This document shows positions 7,279 to 15,928 of a stretch of 55,991 nucleotides of DNA, piece by piece. The DNA comes from UBA2287 sp037442025. Its GTDB lineage: Bacteria; Bacteroidota; Bacteroidia; Bacteroidales; Tenuifilaceae. A model generated the notes under the pieces. It did not search any database. It was not told the DNA's origin and saw nothing but the letters and a program-made list of their open reading frames with translations. The position numbers and the translations under genes were made by a program. The stretch covers positions 1-55,991 of the forward strand of contig JBBIRB010000014.1 in the NCBI GenBank assembly GCA_037442025.1, in the 5' to 3' direction. The stretch's first letter is position 1; every line of letters begins with the position of its first letter.

Positions 7279-8253
7279 TTAATCTTCCACCTTTCTGCCA
7301 TCGCCAACTTTCACTTTGCTGCTCTCAAGGGCCTTTAGTGCTATATCCTTTACACCAGCATCTGCTGCAGCTGTTTTGGTGGTTAACTCTTTAATGCTGG
7401 CTTCCATATCCTTAATTTTATCCTTAAGGTTGGCAACAATCTGGTTGTTGAGCTTCATCTCACCTTCGAGTTGCTTGGCGTTAAGCTGCTTCTCAAACTC
7501 GAACTGGGTTGTTATCTTTTGGGTAACAGCCTCCTCAGTTTTTTTTATGGTTAGCTCAAGTTCATTGGGGAAAGCAGCCACCTGCTTACGCAGTTCTACC
7601 AGTTCAGCCTCAGCTGCTGCAAGGGCTACATCGCGTTGCGTCAGTTCGCGCTCTTTAAGTTCCCGCTTTTCATTGTAGGCATCGGCCTCCTTTTTGCGTT
7701 GTAAGGCTAAATTGTAACTGTATTCATCCTCTTCGCGTTTGCGAGTTCTTTTTAGGTTATCGTCGTACTCCTTTTGTTGAATTGTTTGTTGCTCCTGCTC
7801 CCTCTTCCAGGCAGCGCGTTTCTCGCTCATTTCAGCGTCGAACAATTGTTTTGCTTCGGACATTTCTGTATCGAATTTCGCTTTTCGCTCCTTCTGAGCC
7901 AAGAGCATTGCGGCTAGCGAGTCGGTTTCGGCTGTTAACTGGTAAAGGTTTTGTAAATTATCCCTTTCAATTGCAATGGCTTTTTTAAGGTCAGTAAACT
8001 TTTGGAACTCGGCAGTTAGGTTTTCCGAAAGTTTGTCGAGAGTTGAAGTAAGCTGCACTTTTAGGTTAGCCATGTGGGTAACTACGCCATCGAAGGATTG
8101 CGACGAAGCAACTTTAATAATGTCGTCGTTCCTTTTTTGCTCCTGATCCCTTCTGGGATCTTCGGTTCTGGTGCATTGTACTGTACCTAAAAGCTCTTCG
8201 TAGGCCTCAAGGATTTCGGCTTTTGTGCTTTTTGGAGTGAATGTTTTTGCCAT
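7279..8253 (-). CDS. coiled-coil protein of unknown function
   Basis: 324 residues, soluble, no signal peptide or membrane segment. Residues about 60-300 are almost wholly charged heptad-rich helix (runs such as KKEADAYNEKRELKERELT), predicting long coiled coils. A short N-terminal part (MAKTFTPKSTKAEILEAYEEL) may be a separate helical element, and the C-terminal tail is lysine-rich. I do not recognise the family. The gene lies 71 bases downstream of the WYL regulator on the same strand, and the region beyond leads into the WYL remnant and the CRISPR locus. Co-transcription with the regulator is possible, but nothing in the sequence shows a role in defence. Start is the ATG at 8253. Confidence 0.75.
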   Translation of the reverse strand: MAKTFTPKSTKAEILEAYEELLGTVQCTRTEDPRRDQEQKRNDDIIKVASSQSFDGVVTHMANLKVQLTSTLDKLSENLTAEFQKFTDLKKAIAIERDNLQNLYQLTAETDSLAAMLLAQKERKAKFDTEMSEAKQLFDAEMSEKRAAWKREQEQQTIQQKEYDDNLKRTRKREEDEYSYNLALQRKKEADAYNEKRELKERELTQRDVALAAAEAELVELRKQVAAFPNELELTIKKTEEAVTQKITTQFEFEKQLNAKQLEGEMKLNNQIVANLKDKIKDMEASIKELTTKTAAADAGVKDIALKALESSKVKVGDGRKVED

Positions 8254-8324
8254 GGTCGTATTCGTATTAGTTATTTTTGTTTGAAGTTAAAAAAATTATT
8301 TATTTTTTGCGTTATGGTTCATAC

Positions 8325-9221
8325 CTATAAATATTTCACCTTCTCCTCTATATATTCCTTCAACCCTATTGGTTCAACAACTTCTACCTCGCCCAAAAGG
8401 CCAAGCACAAACCTGCCAATGCCCTCGAACGAGTATACCTGCGTTTTGTATATAAAAGCACCATGTTGTTTTTCAATGCTGGTGGCGGCTTCGGGATGCT
8501 CTTCTACTAAAAGGTGCTTGGCCCTATTGCTCAGCCTCAATGTAACTTCAATTGCTTGACTACCACTCATTCCAAACGTATCTATCGACTTTTGCCTGTG
8601 CCTATCTTCAAATCGGAAGGGTTTATCGGTTTGTATCGCTTCGCCAATTCGCTCAACCTTAAACTGCTTAACTTCGCCGCTGGCTACCTCGTAGGCCATA
8701 AGGTACTGAAAGTAGCTGTGAAAACTAATGGGTTCAACCAACCTATCGCCAACGGTGCTACTGCTTATCGACTGGTAACTTTTAAGTATTAGCTGCTGCT
8801 TGCTGGCTATTGCCCTTCGGGCAATGCTAATATTGCGCGAAATATTCTGGTTGTATATGCTCTCGGCCAGATTATCCATGTCGGTAAGGGCATACAACTT
8901 CGACAGAATATTTTTTTGCAAAGGGCTCTGAATGGGCGCAGCCTCAATGGCCTGTTTTATTAGTGCTGCCTCTTCGAGGCTGAATACGATTAGCTCCTCG
9001 GGATTTATGCAACCCTTGCTGGTGCTCTCGATACGAAAGCGGTTGTGGCTTTTGGTAACGTCAAAACCAATATCGCGAAGCAGATCGAAGTACCGCTCCA
9101 CGGTTCGCTCTGAAACCTCGAAACTTTGGGCCACATCGGCCTTGGTGCAGCCTAAGGGTGATCGCAACCGGGCAATTAGCTGTAGCACCCTAAAAATCTT
9201 CTTTTGCTCTGTCAATGCCAA
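8325..9221 (-). CDS. HTH-WYL transcriptional regulator
   Basis: 298 residues. Residues about 1-60 form a winged HTH of the DeoR/HTH_11 type (TKADVAQSFEVSERTVERYFDLL). The middle and C-terminal parts carry a WYL-type ligand-sensing domain and the WCX extension (VLGLLGEVEVVEPIGLKEYIEE). WYL proteins usually sense a nucleic-acid-like ligand and often regulate defence or DNA-damage genes. The reading frame opens with TTG at 9221 right after a stop, and no ATG is available near it. A T-rich stretch with TATATTTA about 17 bases upstream may be the promoter. A broken paralogous C terminus lies at 6826-6935. HIRAN and coiled-coil genes flank it on the same strand. Confidence 0.85.
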   Translation of the reverse strand: MALTEQKKIFRVLQLIARLRSPLGCTKADVAQSFEVSERTVERYFDLLRDIGFDVTKSHNRFRIESTSKGCINPEELIVFSLEEAALIKQAIEAAPIQSPLQKNILSKLYALTDMDNLAESIYNQNISRNISIARRAIASKQQLILKSYQSISSSTVGDRLVEPISFHSYFQYLMAYEVASGEVKQFKVERIGEAIQTDKPFRFEDRHRQKSIDTFGMSGSQAIEVTLRLSNRAKHLLVEEHPEAATSIEKQHGAFIYKTQVYSFEGIGRFVLGLLGEVEVVEPIGLKEYIEEKVKYL

Positions 9222-9280
9222 CTATTTTTAGGTTGTATAAATATATCGAAAAAAAACAAAACAAAACTGCCACTAGCGCA

Positions 9281-9619
9281 TCAACTTTTACTTTTCGGGG
9301 GTTCGAGAAATACCGATACCAGCACCTGTTGCTCTGGCCTGGCATTGGGGTTAACCATTTGCACCACAACGGTAAAGAAATCGTAGCCCAGTTTCGTAAA
9401 CTTAAACATTTGGTAGTTCAATTCCCTGGGCACATAGCCCAACTTATGCTCGCCGAGGTGAATAAGAATTGCATGTTTGTCGAACGGATTGGTGGGCTCG
9501 ACAACCAGCTTGAGTTGGGTTCCAATTTTGAGCCTATCGAATACAAATGCCCCTTCGTAATAGGTAAACCCTGCAATGTGGAACTGGTAAAGGTGCTCCC
9601 TTTTAGCTTTCTTTTCCAT
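9281..9619 (-). CDS. HIRAN-domain protein
   Basis: 112 residues, essentially one HIRAN domain. The pattern GFTYYEGAFVFDRLKIG..LKLVVEPTNPFDKHAILI....KLGYVPRE is characteristic: the EP-NP-D-AI core and the GYVP motif are present. HIRAN domains bind single-stranded 3' DNA ends, as in Rad5/HLTF, and free-standing bacterial forms occur near DNA-processing and defence genes. The gene lies upstream of the WYL regulator (59 bases) and downstream of a strong terminator closing the oxidoreductase gene, so it should start a separate transcription unit. The function of the free-standing form is unknown. ATG at 9619. Confidence 0.85.
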   Translation of the reverse strand: MEKKAKREHLYQFHIAGFTYYEGAFVFDRLKIGTQLKLVVEPTNPFDKHAILIHLGEHKLGYVPRELNYQMFKFTKLGYDFFTVVVQMVNPNARPEQQVLVSVFLEPPKSKS

Positions 9620-9682
9620 GACTTAATATTTTTGATTTTACAAATAAAAAGCCATGTTGCGACAATTAGTGTCGGAAACTAA

Positions 9683-9713
9683 AAAAGGGACAACCAAATT
9701 GGCTGTCCCTTTT
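9683..9713 (-). terminator. terminator after the aldehyde:ferredoxin oxidoreductase gene
   Basis: Inverted repeat AAAAGGGACAACC / GGCTGTCCCTTTT with one mismatch and a 5-base loop, followed on the - strand by a six-T run. It lies 19 bases after the oxidoreductase stop codon. Confidence 0.85.
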
Positions 9714-9731
9714 CAATATTACTTATAAACT

Positions 9732-11888
9732 CTACTGAAGTGGCTTAACAACTTCAATTAGTTCGGGCAAATCCATTTTAATGTTTTTAAGGTGCTCAAT
9801 GGTTGGAACGCCATTGGGGGTCCATCCCCTGCGCTTGTAAACTGCATCGAGCAGCTGTTCGTAACGATCTTCGCGATACTTACGTGTTGCAGCCATTTTC
9901 TCCTCAACGCTCATGTTGGTTGGGTCAATTCCTACATTCTCCTTAAGCTGCTTGTCGTAACGCTCCTCGCGGCTCAGGTACTCCTCCTTGGTAACAGGAC
10001 CGCATGCGCGGTAGGGTTGCGCATCGTGTTTACGTAAACCAAACCCACGGCGAATATTGAAAATGCGCTGGAAGTTGTACACGCGCTCGCTCTGGCGAAT
10101 CAGCTCGTGCTTATCGATATTATTTCCGGTAACAGCATTGTAAACCGTTACGTAATTATCGACATGCTCAGGAATTTTGTGTGGCTCATCGGTATCGGCA
10201 TTGCCTTTGGGAACAACGTCGTTCCAAGGCAATTTGCAGAATCCTTGCAGGCCAAACCATGTACGGAACATGGGGAAATAGTGAAGCGCCTCGGCTTTGT
10301 TTTCGAAAGTTGGCAGCTGATTGTTAACCATATCCATAAAAATAAGCCAAGCTTCGTCGTGCTGAGGGCCTTTGTTGGTCATAGCGTAACCGCCCTGCTG
10401 AGCCAACGACTCCTTAGAAACGTACTGCGAGTACTCAAGACCTTTGTTCTCCATTCCAATGTCTTGTAGAAACTTAGCATCGGCTCCGTACTCTTTCACA
10501 AATTTCTCCTTCATTTTGCGAACACCCATTCCGGCAACCACTCCAAAACCTTCGCCACGAGCCAGCTGGTGCATAAGTTCCATCATGTGCTCAAAGTTGC
10601 CAAAGTTAAGTTCAAGTCCGCCAGTGCGCTCCTTGTTCAGAATGCCGTTTTCGTAGCACTCCATAACAAAAGCAACAACGGTACCCCAAGTAATGGTGCA
10701 AATTCCGTAGGTGTCGCAGTAGAAGTTGGCTTCAATAATGGCTTCGGGATCGAAAATACCGAGGTTAGAACCTAAACCGGCAACGGTTTCGTACTCGGGA
10801 CCATCGACAATAACCGATTGGCCTTTGTAAGGACCCGTTTTCAATACATAGTTGTCAACTCCTTTTGAGCAGCTCATGGCGCAGCCAATCCAGCAACCAT
10901 CGGGAATATTTTGGGTAAAATACTTGTCGCGGAAAATGTTACTGTGAATTTTTTGACCATCGACGCTGCTGCCAAACTTAAAATTATGAGTTGGAAGAAG
11001 GTCGTAATCGTTCATTACGTTGGCAATGTTTGCGGTTCCCTTCTTGCGCATTTGGCATTGGTGGTCGTCGAGTTCGCGAATTTCGGCCTGGTAACGGCGT
11101 CCCCTTTCGGTAATAGCCTCAAGGTCGGCCACGTTATTGAGGTTACCCTTTACGCCAGGTATTTTTGCTACAATGGCCTTAATTTTTTTGTCGCGCATTA
11201 CGGTACCAATACCGCCACGGCCGGCTTGTTTTAGTCTAATTTTTTTACGTTTAGGATCGTAGAATGTGAAGTTAACCATACCGATTAGAGAATGTTCGGC
11301 GGCTGCTCCCGTTGAAACAATTCCGATGTTTTTGTAATCCTTCTCGTCGTTGGCAAAAACCTCGGTTAACTCCTCGGCAAGTATATGACTATCCTTGGCG
11401 TAACCTGGATCCTCGTAAATTTCGATTTTATGGTTAACCCCATCGATAAAAATAATTACATCTTTATGGGCTTTGCCTTGCAGCTCAAGGGCATCGTAAC
11501 CCGAAAACTTAAGGAAAGACCCAAAAAATCCGCCCACATTCGAGTCCATAACCGAATCGGTTTGTGGCGAAAGGCTCACCAGTAGCGACTTCCCTGTACC
11601 CGAGTACTGAGTAATGCCACCAACGGGACCCGAGCTGATGATAATTTCGTTTTCGGGATCGTTCCATTTGGTTGTTGGAGTTGTGGCGTCCCAAAGCAAA
11701 CGTAAACCGTAACCTTTACCGCCAACAAATTTCTCTTTCATTTGGGCTGGTACCGCTTTCTCCTTCACCTCGTTGTTCGAAACGTTGATGTATAGAATTT
11801 TGTCGGTGTAACCACGGTAAAGGGCTTTCCACTCGTAATTTACCGAGTTAAGCACCTTTTGCTTGGCTTTCAATTCCTTAACGTTCAT
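9732..11888 (-). CDS. aldehyde:ferredoxin oxidoreductase family protein (tungsten/molybdenum bis-pterin)
   Basis: About 719 residues from the ATG at 11888 (an upstream TTG would add nine). The family oxidises aldehydes to acids, or the reverse, with ferredoxin, using a W- or Mo-bis-pterin cofactor and one 4Fe-4S cluster in the cytoplasm. The N-terminal domain shows the family sequence VGGKGYGLRLLWDAT and ITQYSGTGKSLL. Cluster ligands are Cys332, Cys336 and Cys340 (GCWIGCAMSC), spaced CX3CX3C rather than the classical CX2CX3C, and a distal Cys at about 551 (GFCKLPWND). The size is somewhat above the roughly 600 residues of classical AOR. The gene stands alone: no ferredoxin is adjacent, but moeA, moaA and moaC are in the same window at 51-54 kb. 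It implies anaerobic metabolism. Confidence 0.93.
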   Translation of the reverse strand: MNVKELKAKQKVLNSVNYEWKALYRGYTDKILYINVSNNEVKEKAVPAQMKEKFVGGKGYGLRLLWDATTPTTKWNDPENEIIISSGPVGGITQYSGTGKSLLVSLSPQTDSVMDSNVGGFFGSFLKFSGYDALELQGKAHKDVIIFIDGVNHKIEIYEDPGYAKDSHILAEELTEVFANDEKDYKNIGIVSTGAAAEHSLIGMVNFTFYDPKRKKIRLKQAGRGGIGTVMRDKKIKAIVAKIPGVKGNLNNVADLEAITERGRRYQAEIRELDDHQCQMRKKGTANIANVMNDYDLLPTHNFKFGSSVDGQKIHSNIFRDKYFTQNIPDGCWIGCAMSCSKGVDNYVLKTGPYKGQSVIVDGPEYETVAGLGSNLGIFDPEAIIEANFYCDTYGICTITWGTVVAFVMECYENGILNKERTGGLELNFGNFEHMMELMHQLARGEGFGVVAGMGVRKMKEKFVKEYGADAKFLQDIGMENKGLEYSQYVSKESLAQQGGYAMTNKGPQHDEAWLIFMDMVNNQLPTFENKAEALHYFPMFRTWFGLQGFCKLPWNDVVPKGNADTDEPHKIPEHVDNYVTVYNAVTGNNIDKHELIRQSERVYNFQRIFNIRRGFGLRKHDAQPYRACGPVTKEEYLSREERYDKQLKENVGIDPTNMSVEEKMAATRKYREDRYEQLLDAVYKRRGWTPNGVPTIEHLKNIKMDLPELIEVVKPLQ

Positions 11889-12105
11889 ATTTTTGAGTTT
11901 TGGTTTATTATTCAATTTTTATGGGAGCTAAGTTACTAAATTAAGGGTTGCAGTAAATGATTATTATCAATATGTAAATCAATGCATAACGAGTTAAATC
12001 TGTAAAGTTTGATTAGAGTTATTTGTTGGTATCGTATAATCAGGAGATTACGCAACAATGCGAATTGCAAACAGATAAAATGAATGCTATTAAACAGGGA
12101 AAAAA

Positions 12106-12576
12106 TTAAAGGGCTTTCTCGAAAAGAATACGAACCATTTCGTTGGGAACATGGGTAACTATTCCCTTGTTAATAAAGCCTTTGTCTTCGAGAAGCTGGC
12201 ATATCGACTTGTCGTCAACAGGAATAGTACCCCGAATATATTTATAGCCTTGCATTATAGCTTCGCTAATAGCAAAATCGATCATGGTTTTGGCTAATCC
12301 CCTTCGCTGGTAATGCGGAAAAATTGCTAGCCTATCCATAAAAGCTGCAGTTTCGATATCTCTATCGGGTTTGAGGGTAATAGTGCCTGCAGCAATTTTT
12401 TTATAAAAAATAATGTAAACATGCTGGTTGGCTATATCGCACGAAATATTGGCATAGTCGGCATGACTGTTGTGCCAATACTTAACTCCCTTATTGAGAA
12501 GTTGCTGGAAGCATTCGCGAACAATGTAAAGCACTTCGAGTAGTTGCGACTCCTTTGCCTGCTTGATTTCTATCAT
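12106..12576 (-). CDS. GNAT-family N-acetyltransferase
   Basis: 156 residues with the GNAT fold. Motif A, the acetyl-CoA pyrophosphate loop, is QRRGLAKTMIDFAI, preceded by the strand AFMDRLAIFPHY. The substrate cannot be told. It lies 34 bases after the amidohydrolase gene on the same strand and may be co-transcribed with it. A 217-base region with no gene separates it from the oxidoreductase. ATG at 12576. Confidence 0.88.
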   Translation of the reverse strand: MIEIKQAKESQLLEVLYIVRECFQQLLNKGVKYWHNSHADYANISCDIANQHVYIIFYKKIAAGTITLKPDRDIETAAFMDRLAIFPHYQRRGLAKTMIDFAISEAIMQGYKYIRGTIPVDDKSICQLLEDKGFINKGIVTHVPNEMVRILFEKAL

Positions 12577-12610
12577 AAAATTGGAAAAGATACTAAACCC
12601 CTAAAATAAT

Positions 12611-14260
12611 TTAATTTTTAGAATAAACCATTTTGCCATCGATAAATGTTTTTAAAACTCTTGCTTTTGGCAGTAGGCTTTCATGCGCAGTTATAATATC
12701 GGTATCGAGTACCACAAAATCGGCACATTTGCCAACCTCGAGGCTTCCCTTGTGCTCCTCTTCAAAAGCCACTCGTGCTGCCCAAATGGTCATGGCTCTG
12801 AGCGCCTGTTCGCGGGTAAGTGCATTTTCCATTTGAAAACCCTCTTCGGGTTGTCCATGGAGGTTCTTGCGAGCCACGCCAGCATAAAACCCGTAAATGG
12901 GGTTAATATGCTCAATGGGAAAGTCGCTGCCATTGGGAAGCCATCCATTTTGCTCGAGCAGCTGCTTGTAAATATAAGCTGTTTCTATTCGTTTACCCAA
13001 TCGGTTAACTGCCCAATACATATCGGAAGTGGCATGGGTAGTTTGAATTGAAGGAACAACAGCAAGCTGGCCAAATCGATTCAAATCGTGAGGATGAACC
13101 GTTTGAGCATGCTCAATTCGCCAGCGCAAATCGTTTTGGGGTTTAAGAAATTTGGCGTACACATTCAGCATGAGGCGAACTGCCGCATCGCCAATGCAGT
13201 GGGTTGCCACCTGATAACCAGAATCATATGCTCTTTGGCAAACCTCAGTTAGTCGCTCCTCCGTTTCGAGCTGAAGACCACGGTTTTTGGGGTCGTCGCT
13301 GTAGGGCTCGAGCAGTAAGGCACCCCGAGAGCCCAGGGCTCCGTCGGCGAAAAGTTTAATGGTACGAACCGTTAAGCGAGGTGTTGAGTAGATTCCCCTA
13401 TCGACAAAATGGGCAAAATTCTCTTTTGAGGGATTGAGCATAGCATTAACCTTCATGGCAAGTGCGCCCGATTGCTGCATTGAATCGATAAGTTGTACTT
13501 CTGCTAACTCTAAACCTGCATCGCCTACTGAAGTTAGCCCAACTGCAAAGCAGTTTTGCTGGGCACGGTTTAGGGCATTTTCCTTTTCAACTCTAGTATA
13601 ATCGGGAATATGCTTCCGTACCAAATCGATGGCATTATCGATGAGTAACCCGGTAGGCTTACCATTTTCAACCTTAATTTCGCCACCACTAACACTTGTA
13701 CTTGCTGTAACTCCAGCCAGCTGCAATGCAAAGGTATTGGCTAATGCTGCATGACCATCGATTCGTGTGATGAGAACAGGCGTATGGGGAAAAGCCTCGT
13801 CGAGTTCCTTGCAGGTTGGAAACTCTTTTATATCCCATTCGTTCTGATTCCACCCTCGTCCTAAAACCCAAGCATTAGGAAAAGTGGAATGATGATTAAC
13901 CAGAATTTGAACCGTTTCGGCCCACGACTTGGCGCCAGCCAATTGGGCATTGACCAATGAAAGACCGTAGTTAAGGAAATGGCAATGCGGATCGATAAAA
14001 CCGGGATAAACACTAGCACCCTTGAGGTTAAGTGTATTAACTGATTTGAATTGGGATACTATTTCGGTTTCGGTTCCTAGGGCTACAATTTTACCATTGG
14101 CCATGGCCATGCTGGTATGTATTGTAAATGCTGAGTCGACGGTATAAATTTTGGCATTGGTCACTACTAAATCGACCTCCTGTTTCGAACTGCACGACAT
14201 AATAAGCAAAGTTAGGGTGATGAATCCAAATGAACACAATTTCATGGCAATCAATTTCAT
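12611..14260 (-). CDS. lipoprotein amidohydrolase (YtcJ-like, amidohydrolase 3 family)
   Basis: About 549 residues. The signal peptide ends in the lipobox LIMSC, so the enzyme should be lipid-anchored and face the periplasm. The metallo-dependent hydrolase fold shows the metal motif DPHCHF near the N terminus, RIDGHAA, and later GDAAVRL and EHAQTVHPHDL. The C-terminal GSDFPIEHINP and a final beta-sandwich (ADFVVLD) match the YtcJ/Exoenzyme-like group. The substrate is unknown. Start is the ATG at 14260 or 14245; the open frame itself begins at a TTG that overlaps the promoter box. The composite transposon lies about 65 bases upstream but leaves the -7 box intact. Confidence 0.88.
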   Translation of the reverse strand: MKLIAMKLCSFGFITLTLLIMSCSSKQEVDLVVTNAKIYTVDSAFTIHTSMAMANGKIVALGTETEIVSQFKSVNTLNLKGASVYPGFIDPHCHFLNYGLSLVNAQLAGAKSWAETVQILVNHHSTFPNAWVLGRGWNQNEWDIKEFPTCKELDEAFPHTPVLITRIDGHAALANTFALQLAGVTASTSVSGGEIKVENGKPTGLLIDNAIDLVRKHIPDYTRVEKENALNRAQQNCFAVGLTSVGDAGLELAEVQLIDSMQQSGALAMKVNAMLNPSKENFAHFVDRGIYSTPRLTVRTIKLFADGALGSRGALLLEPYSDDPKNRGLQLETEERLTEVCQRAYDSGYQVATHCIGDAAVRLMLNVYAKFLKPQNDLRWRIEHAQTVHPHDLNRFGQLAVVPSIQTTHATSDMYWAVNRLGKRIETAYIYKQLLEQNGWLPNGSDFPIEHINPIYGFYAGVARKNLHGQPEEGFQMENALTREQALRAMTIWAARVAFEEEHKGSLEVGKCADFVVLDTDIITAHESLLPKARVLKTFIDGKMVYSKN

Positions 14261-14275
14261 TAAGGGTTTTGTGGT

Positions 14276-14283
14276 CAAAAGTA
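14276..14283 (-). promoter_or_regulatory. -7 box of the amidohydrolase promoter
   Basis: TACTTTTG on the - strand fits TAnnTTTG and lies about 16 bases before the ATG at 14260. The transposon end at 14326 is 43 bases further upstream, just beyond the likely -33 region. No clear TTTG is visible there. Confidence 0.5.
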
Positions 14284-14325
14284 AATGTTTTTTTTAATAA
14301 CTGAAGTGACTCTTGGGTCGGCTTT

Positions 14326-15672
14326 CAGGGCAAACGCATTTAAAAATTTAGCAATTCCTCCCTGTACTTTATATTGAGTGCGGCTCTAAGCCTATTTTGC
14401 TTTATGCTTCCCATTTTTTTGTCTTCAAGTAAGCACAAGGCCAGCTTTGTTATGATATTAAAATTTTGAGCGGCATTCGCTTTTTGCTTAGTCGAGTAAT
14501 CCTCTTTGAAATTTACATCGAGCATCCAGTGCAGGTAGTTTTCAACTGCCCAATGCGCACGCACCCAGGCATTAAACTGGCCAGCAGTGCCACTTGCGCT
14601 TGAAATATAGTGTCGCACCTGTTTCGTTACCGCCCCTGTCGATTTAAAAATACGCTGCGATTCAATTCTGATAATGGTTTTTATCCCAGCCCATCCGGCG
14701 GGAAGCTCAACACGGGCTAAATCATTGTATATAGCACAGCAACGGGTTTCTATCCGTCCATGCCCCATGTCGGTTTGCGTGTCGAAATCGGATGGCTTTT
14801 TAAACCGAACCGTATCGGCTATCCCCTCCTGTAGCGTGGGCTGATTGCCCTTTACCGCCAGAATGTAGTCCGCCCTGCTGGTGGTTATCTGTTTGGCAAT
14901 TTCTTTTTGGCGCCCCATGGCGTCTATGGTTACTATAGAGCCCTCCAGGTCAAGCAAGGTTAGCAATTCGGGGGATGGCCGTGATCTCATTGCTCTTTTC
15001 AGAGACAACTTTTTGCCCTAAGGTAACCCCTCTGCCCTGAGCAAAAGCGGAGACCACATGGATGGCCGGCAAGCTTTTGAACTTGCTGGCGGAGCTGCAA
15101 ATGGTTTTACCGTCAATTGCCACCACCTCCCTTCCAGGGGGCCTGGGTACTTGCCCCGTCAAATGGCTGAAGCAACGGCTAAGTTCGTCCGGATTAATGG
15201 CGGAAAACACCCGGTTGATGGTATCATGCGCGGGCACCCCATGCTTAAAGCCACCAAACTTCTGAAGCCATTCAAGTTGGCTGTGGCCAAATTCTTCGAT
15301 TTCGTTCCAGTCGTTTGCTCCGCACAGGACGGCAGAAATGACCAGCAGGAGAATATCGAACAGCGCGTGCTTAAAGTTGCCCTTTGAGGTTCTACGAGGG
15401 TCGGTGATTGGATGGAAACTTGTGCGGAAGTGGGCGATTCCCGAAAATAGATTTGTCCTCCTATTAATTTAGCATTCGCTCCAAATATTTAACATATCCC
15501 GCTGTATATCAATATGCTATATTTGAAAAATGAAAGGCAGGGTAAAAAGTTCATCCAACTTCCTGCCTTTCAAAAAAAATTAATCATACAAACATAATGA
15601 CAAATTATGAGGACTGAGCTCCTCCGGGAGCACTATGCGCTATTGTGATTTTTTTTAAATGCGTTTGCCCTG
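14326..15672 (-). mobile_element. ISAs1-type insertion sequence, copy 1
   Basis: 1,347 bases with terminal inverted repeats CAGGGCAAACGCATTTAAAAA. Near the right end it holds a 10-base stem (GAAAGGCAGG / CCTGCCTTTC, about 15529-15571) that could stop incoming transcription. It differs from copy 2 by only a few bases, mostly near the right end (15642-15655) and in one T run. Confidence 0.92.
14340..15468 (-). CDS. ISAs1-family DDE transposase, split by a frameshift (copy 1)
   Basis: Two overlapping frames make up one transposase. The upstream frame (open to 15468, stop at 14950) encodes DPRRTSKGN, CGANDWNEIEEFG, HDTINRVFS and AIDGKTI (first catalytic Asp). The downstream frame (15008-14340) encodes VTIDAMG (second Asp), AVKGNQ and HWAVENYLHW (Glu). 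They join at ATC-CCC-CGA: one C too many in a run of five, or a programmed +1 shift, since CCC-CGA is a shift-prone pair. No ATG, GTG or TTG exists at the expected N terminus, although AGGAGG lies at 15457-15462. The joined product would be about 370 residues, normal for the family. Confidence 0.88.
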
Positions 15673-15712
15673 GTTTACCTGACAACAATGATTAACAATA
15701 AAAGAATTTTCC

Positions 15713-15720
15713 TATCTTTG
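15713..15720 (+). promoter_or_regulatory. -7 promoter box upstream of the permease gene
   Basis: TATCTTTG matches TAnnTTTG exactly and lies 41 bases inside the cargo and about 210 bases before the permease start. No clear -33 TTTG is visible. The long leader between 15721 and 15928 holds no gene that I can recognise. Confidence 0.4.
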
Positions 15721-15928
15721 CGGCTTAAAATCCAGACAAGAAAAGTTCGCAACTAATTGACATTGATGGAATTGTAATTAAAACCTGCCCATTAATTACT
15801 GCAAAATAACTTTTCGGAGTGGACTCAAGTTTAAATTTATGTTTAACCCGCAGGCATATTATGGGATAGACACATAGCTAAATAAGGAAAAAGGAAATCA
15901 GCAAACTATCAAGATGTAAAAACATAGG

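Noticed and set aside
8325..9619. HIRAN-WYL module as a proven defence system
   Set aside because: Only neighbourhood and domain type support this. No effector nuclease, toxin or ATPase is visible, so it stays an inference.
14326..15672. Target duplication of IS copy 1 alone
   Set aside because: Its left flank (ending CGGCTTT) and right flank (starting GTTTACC) do not match. The match is with the outer flank of copy 2.
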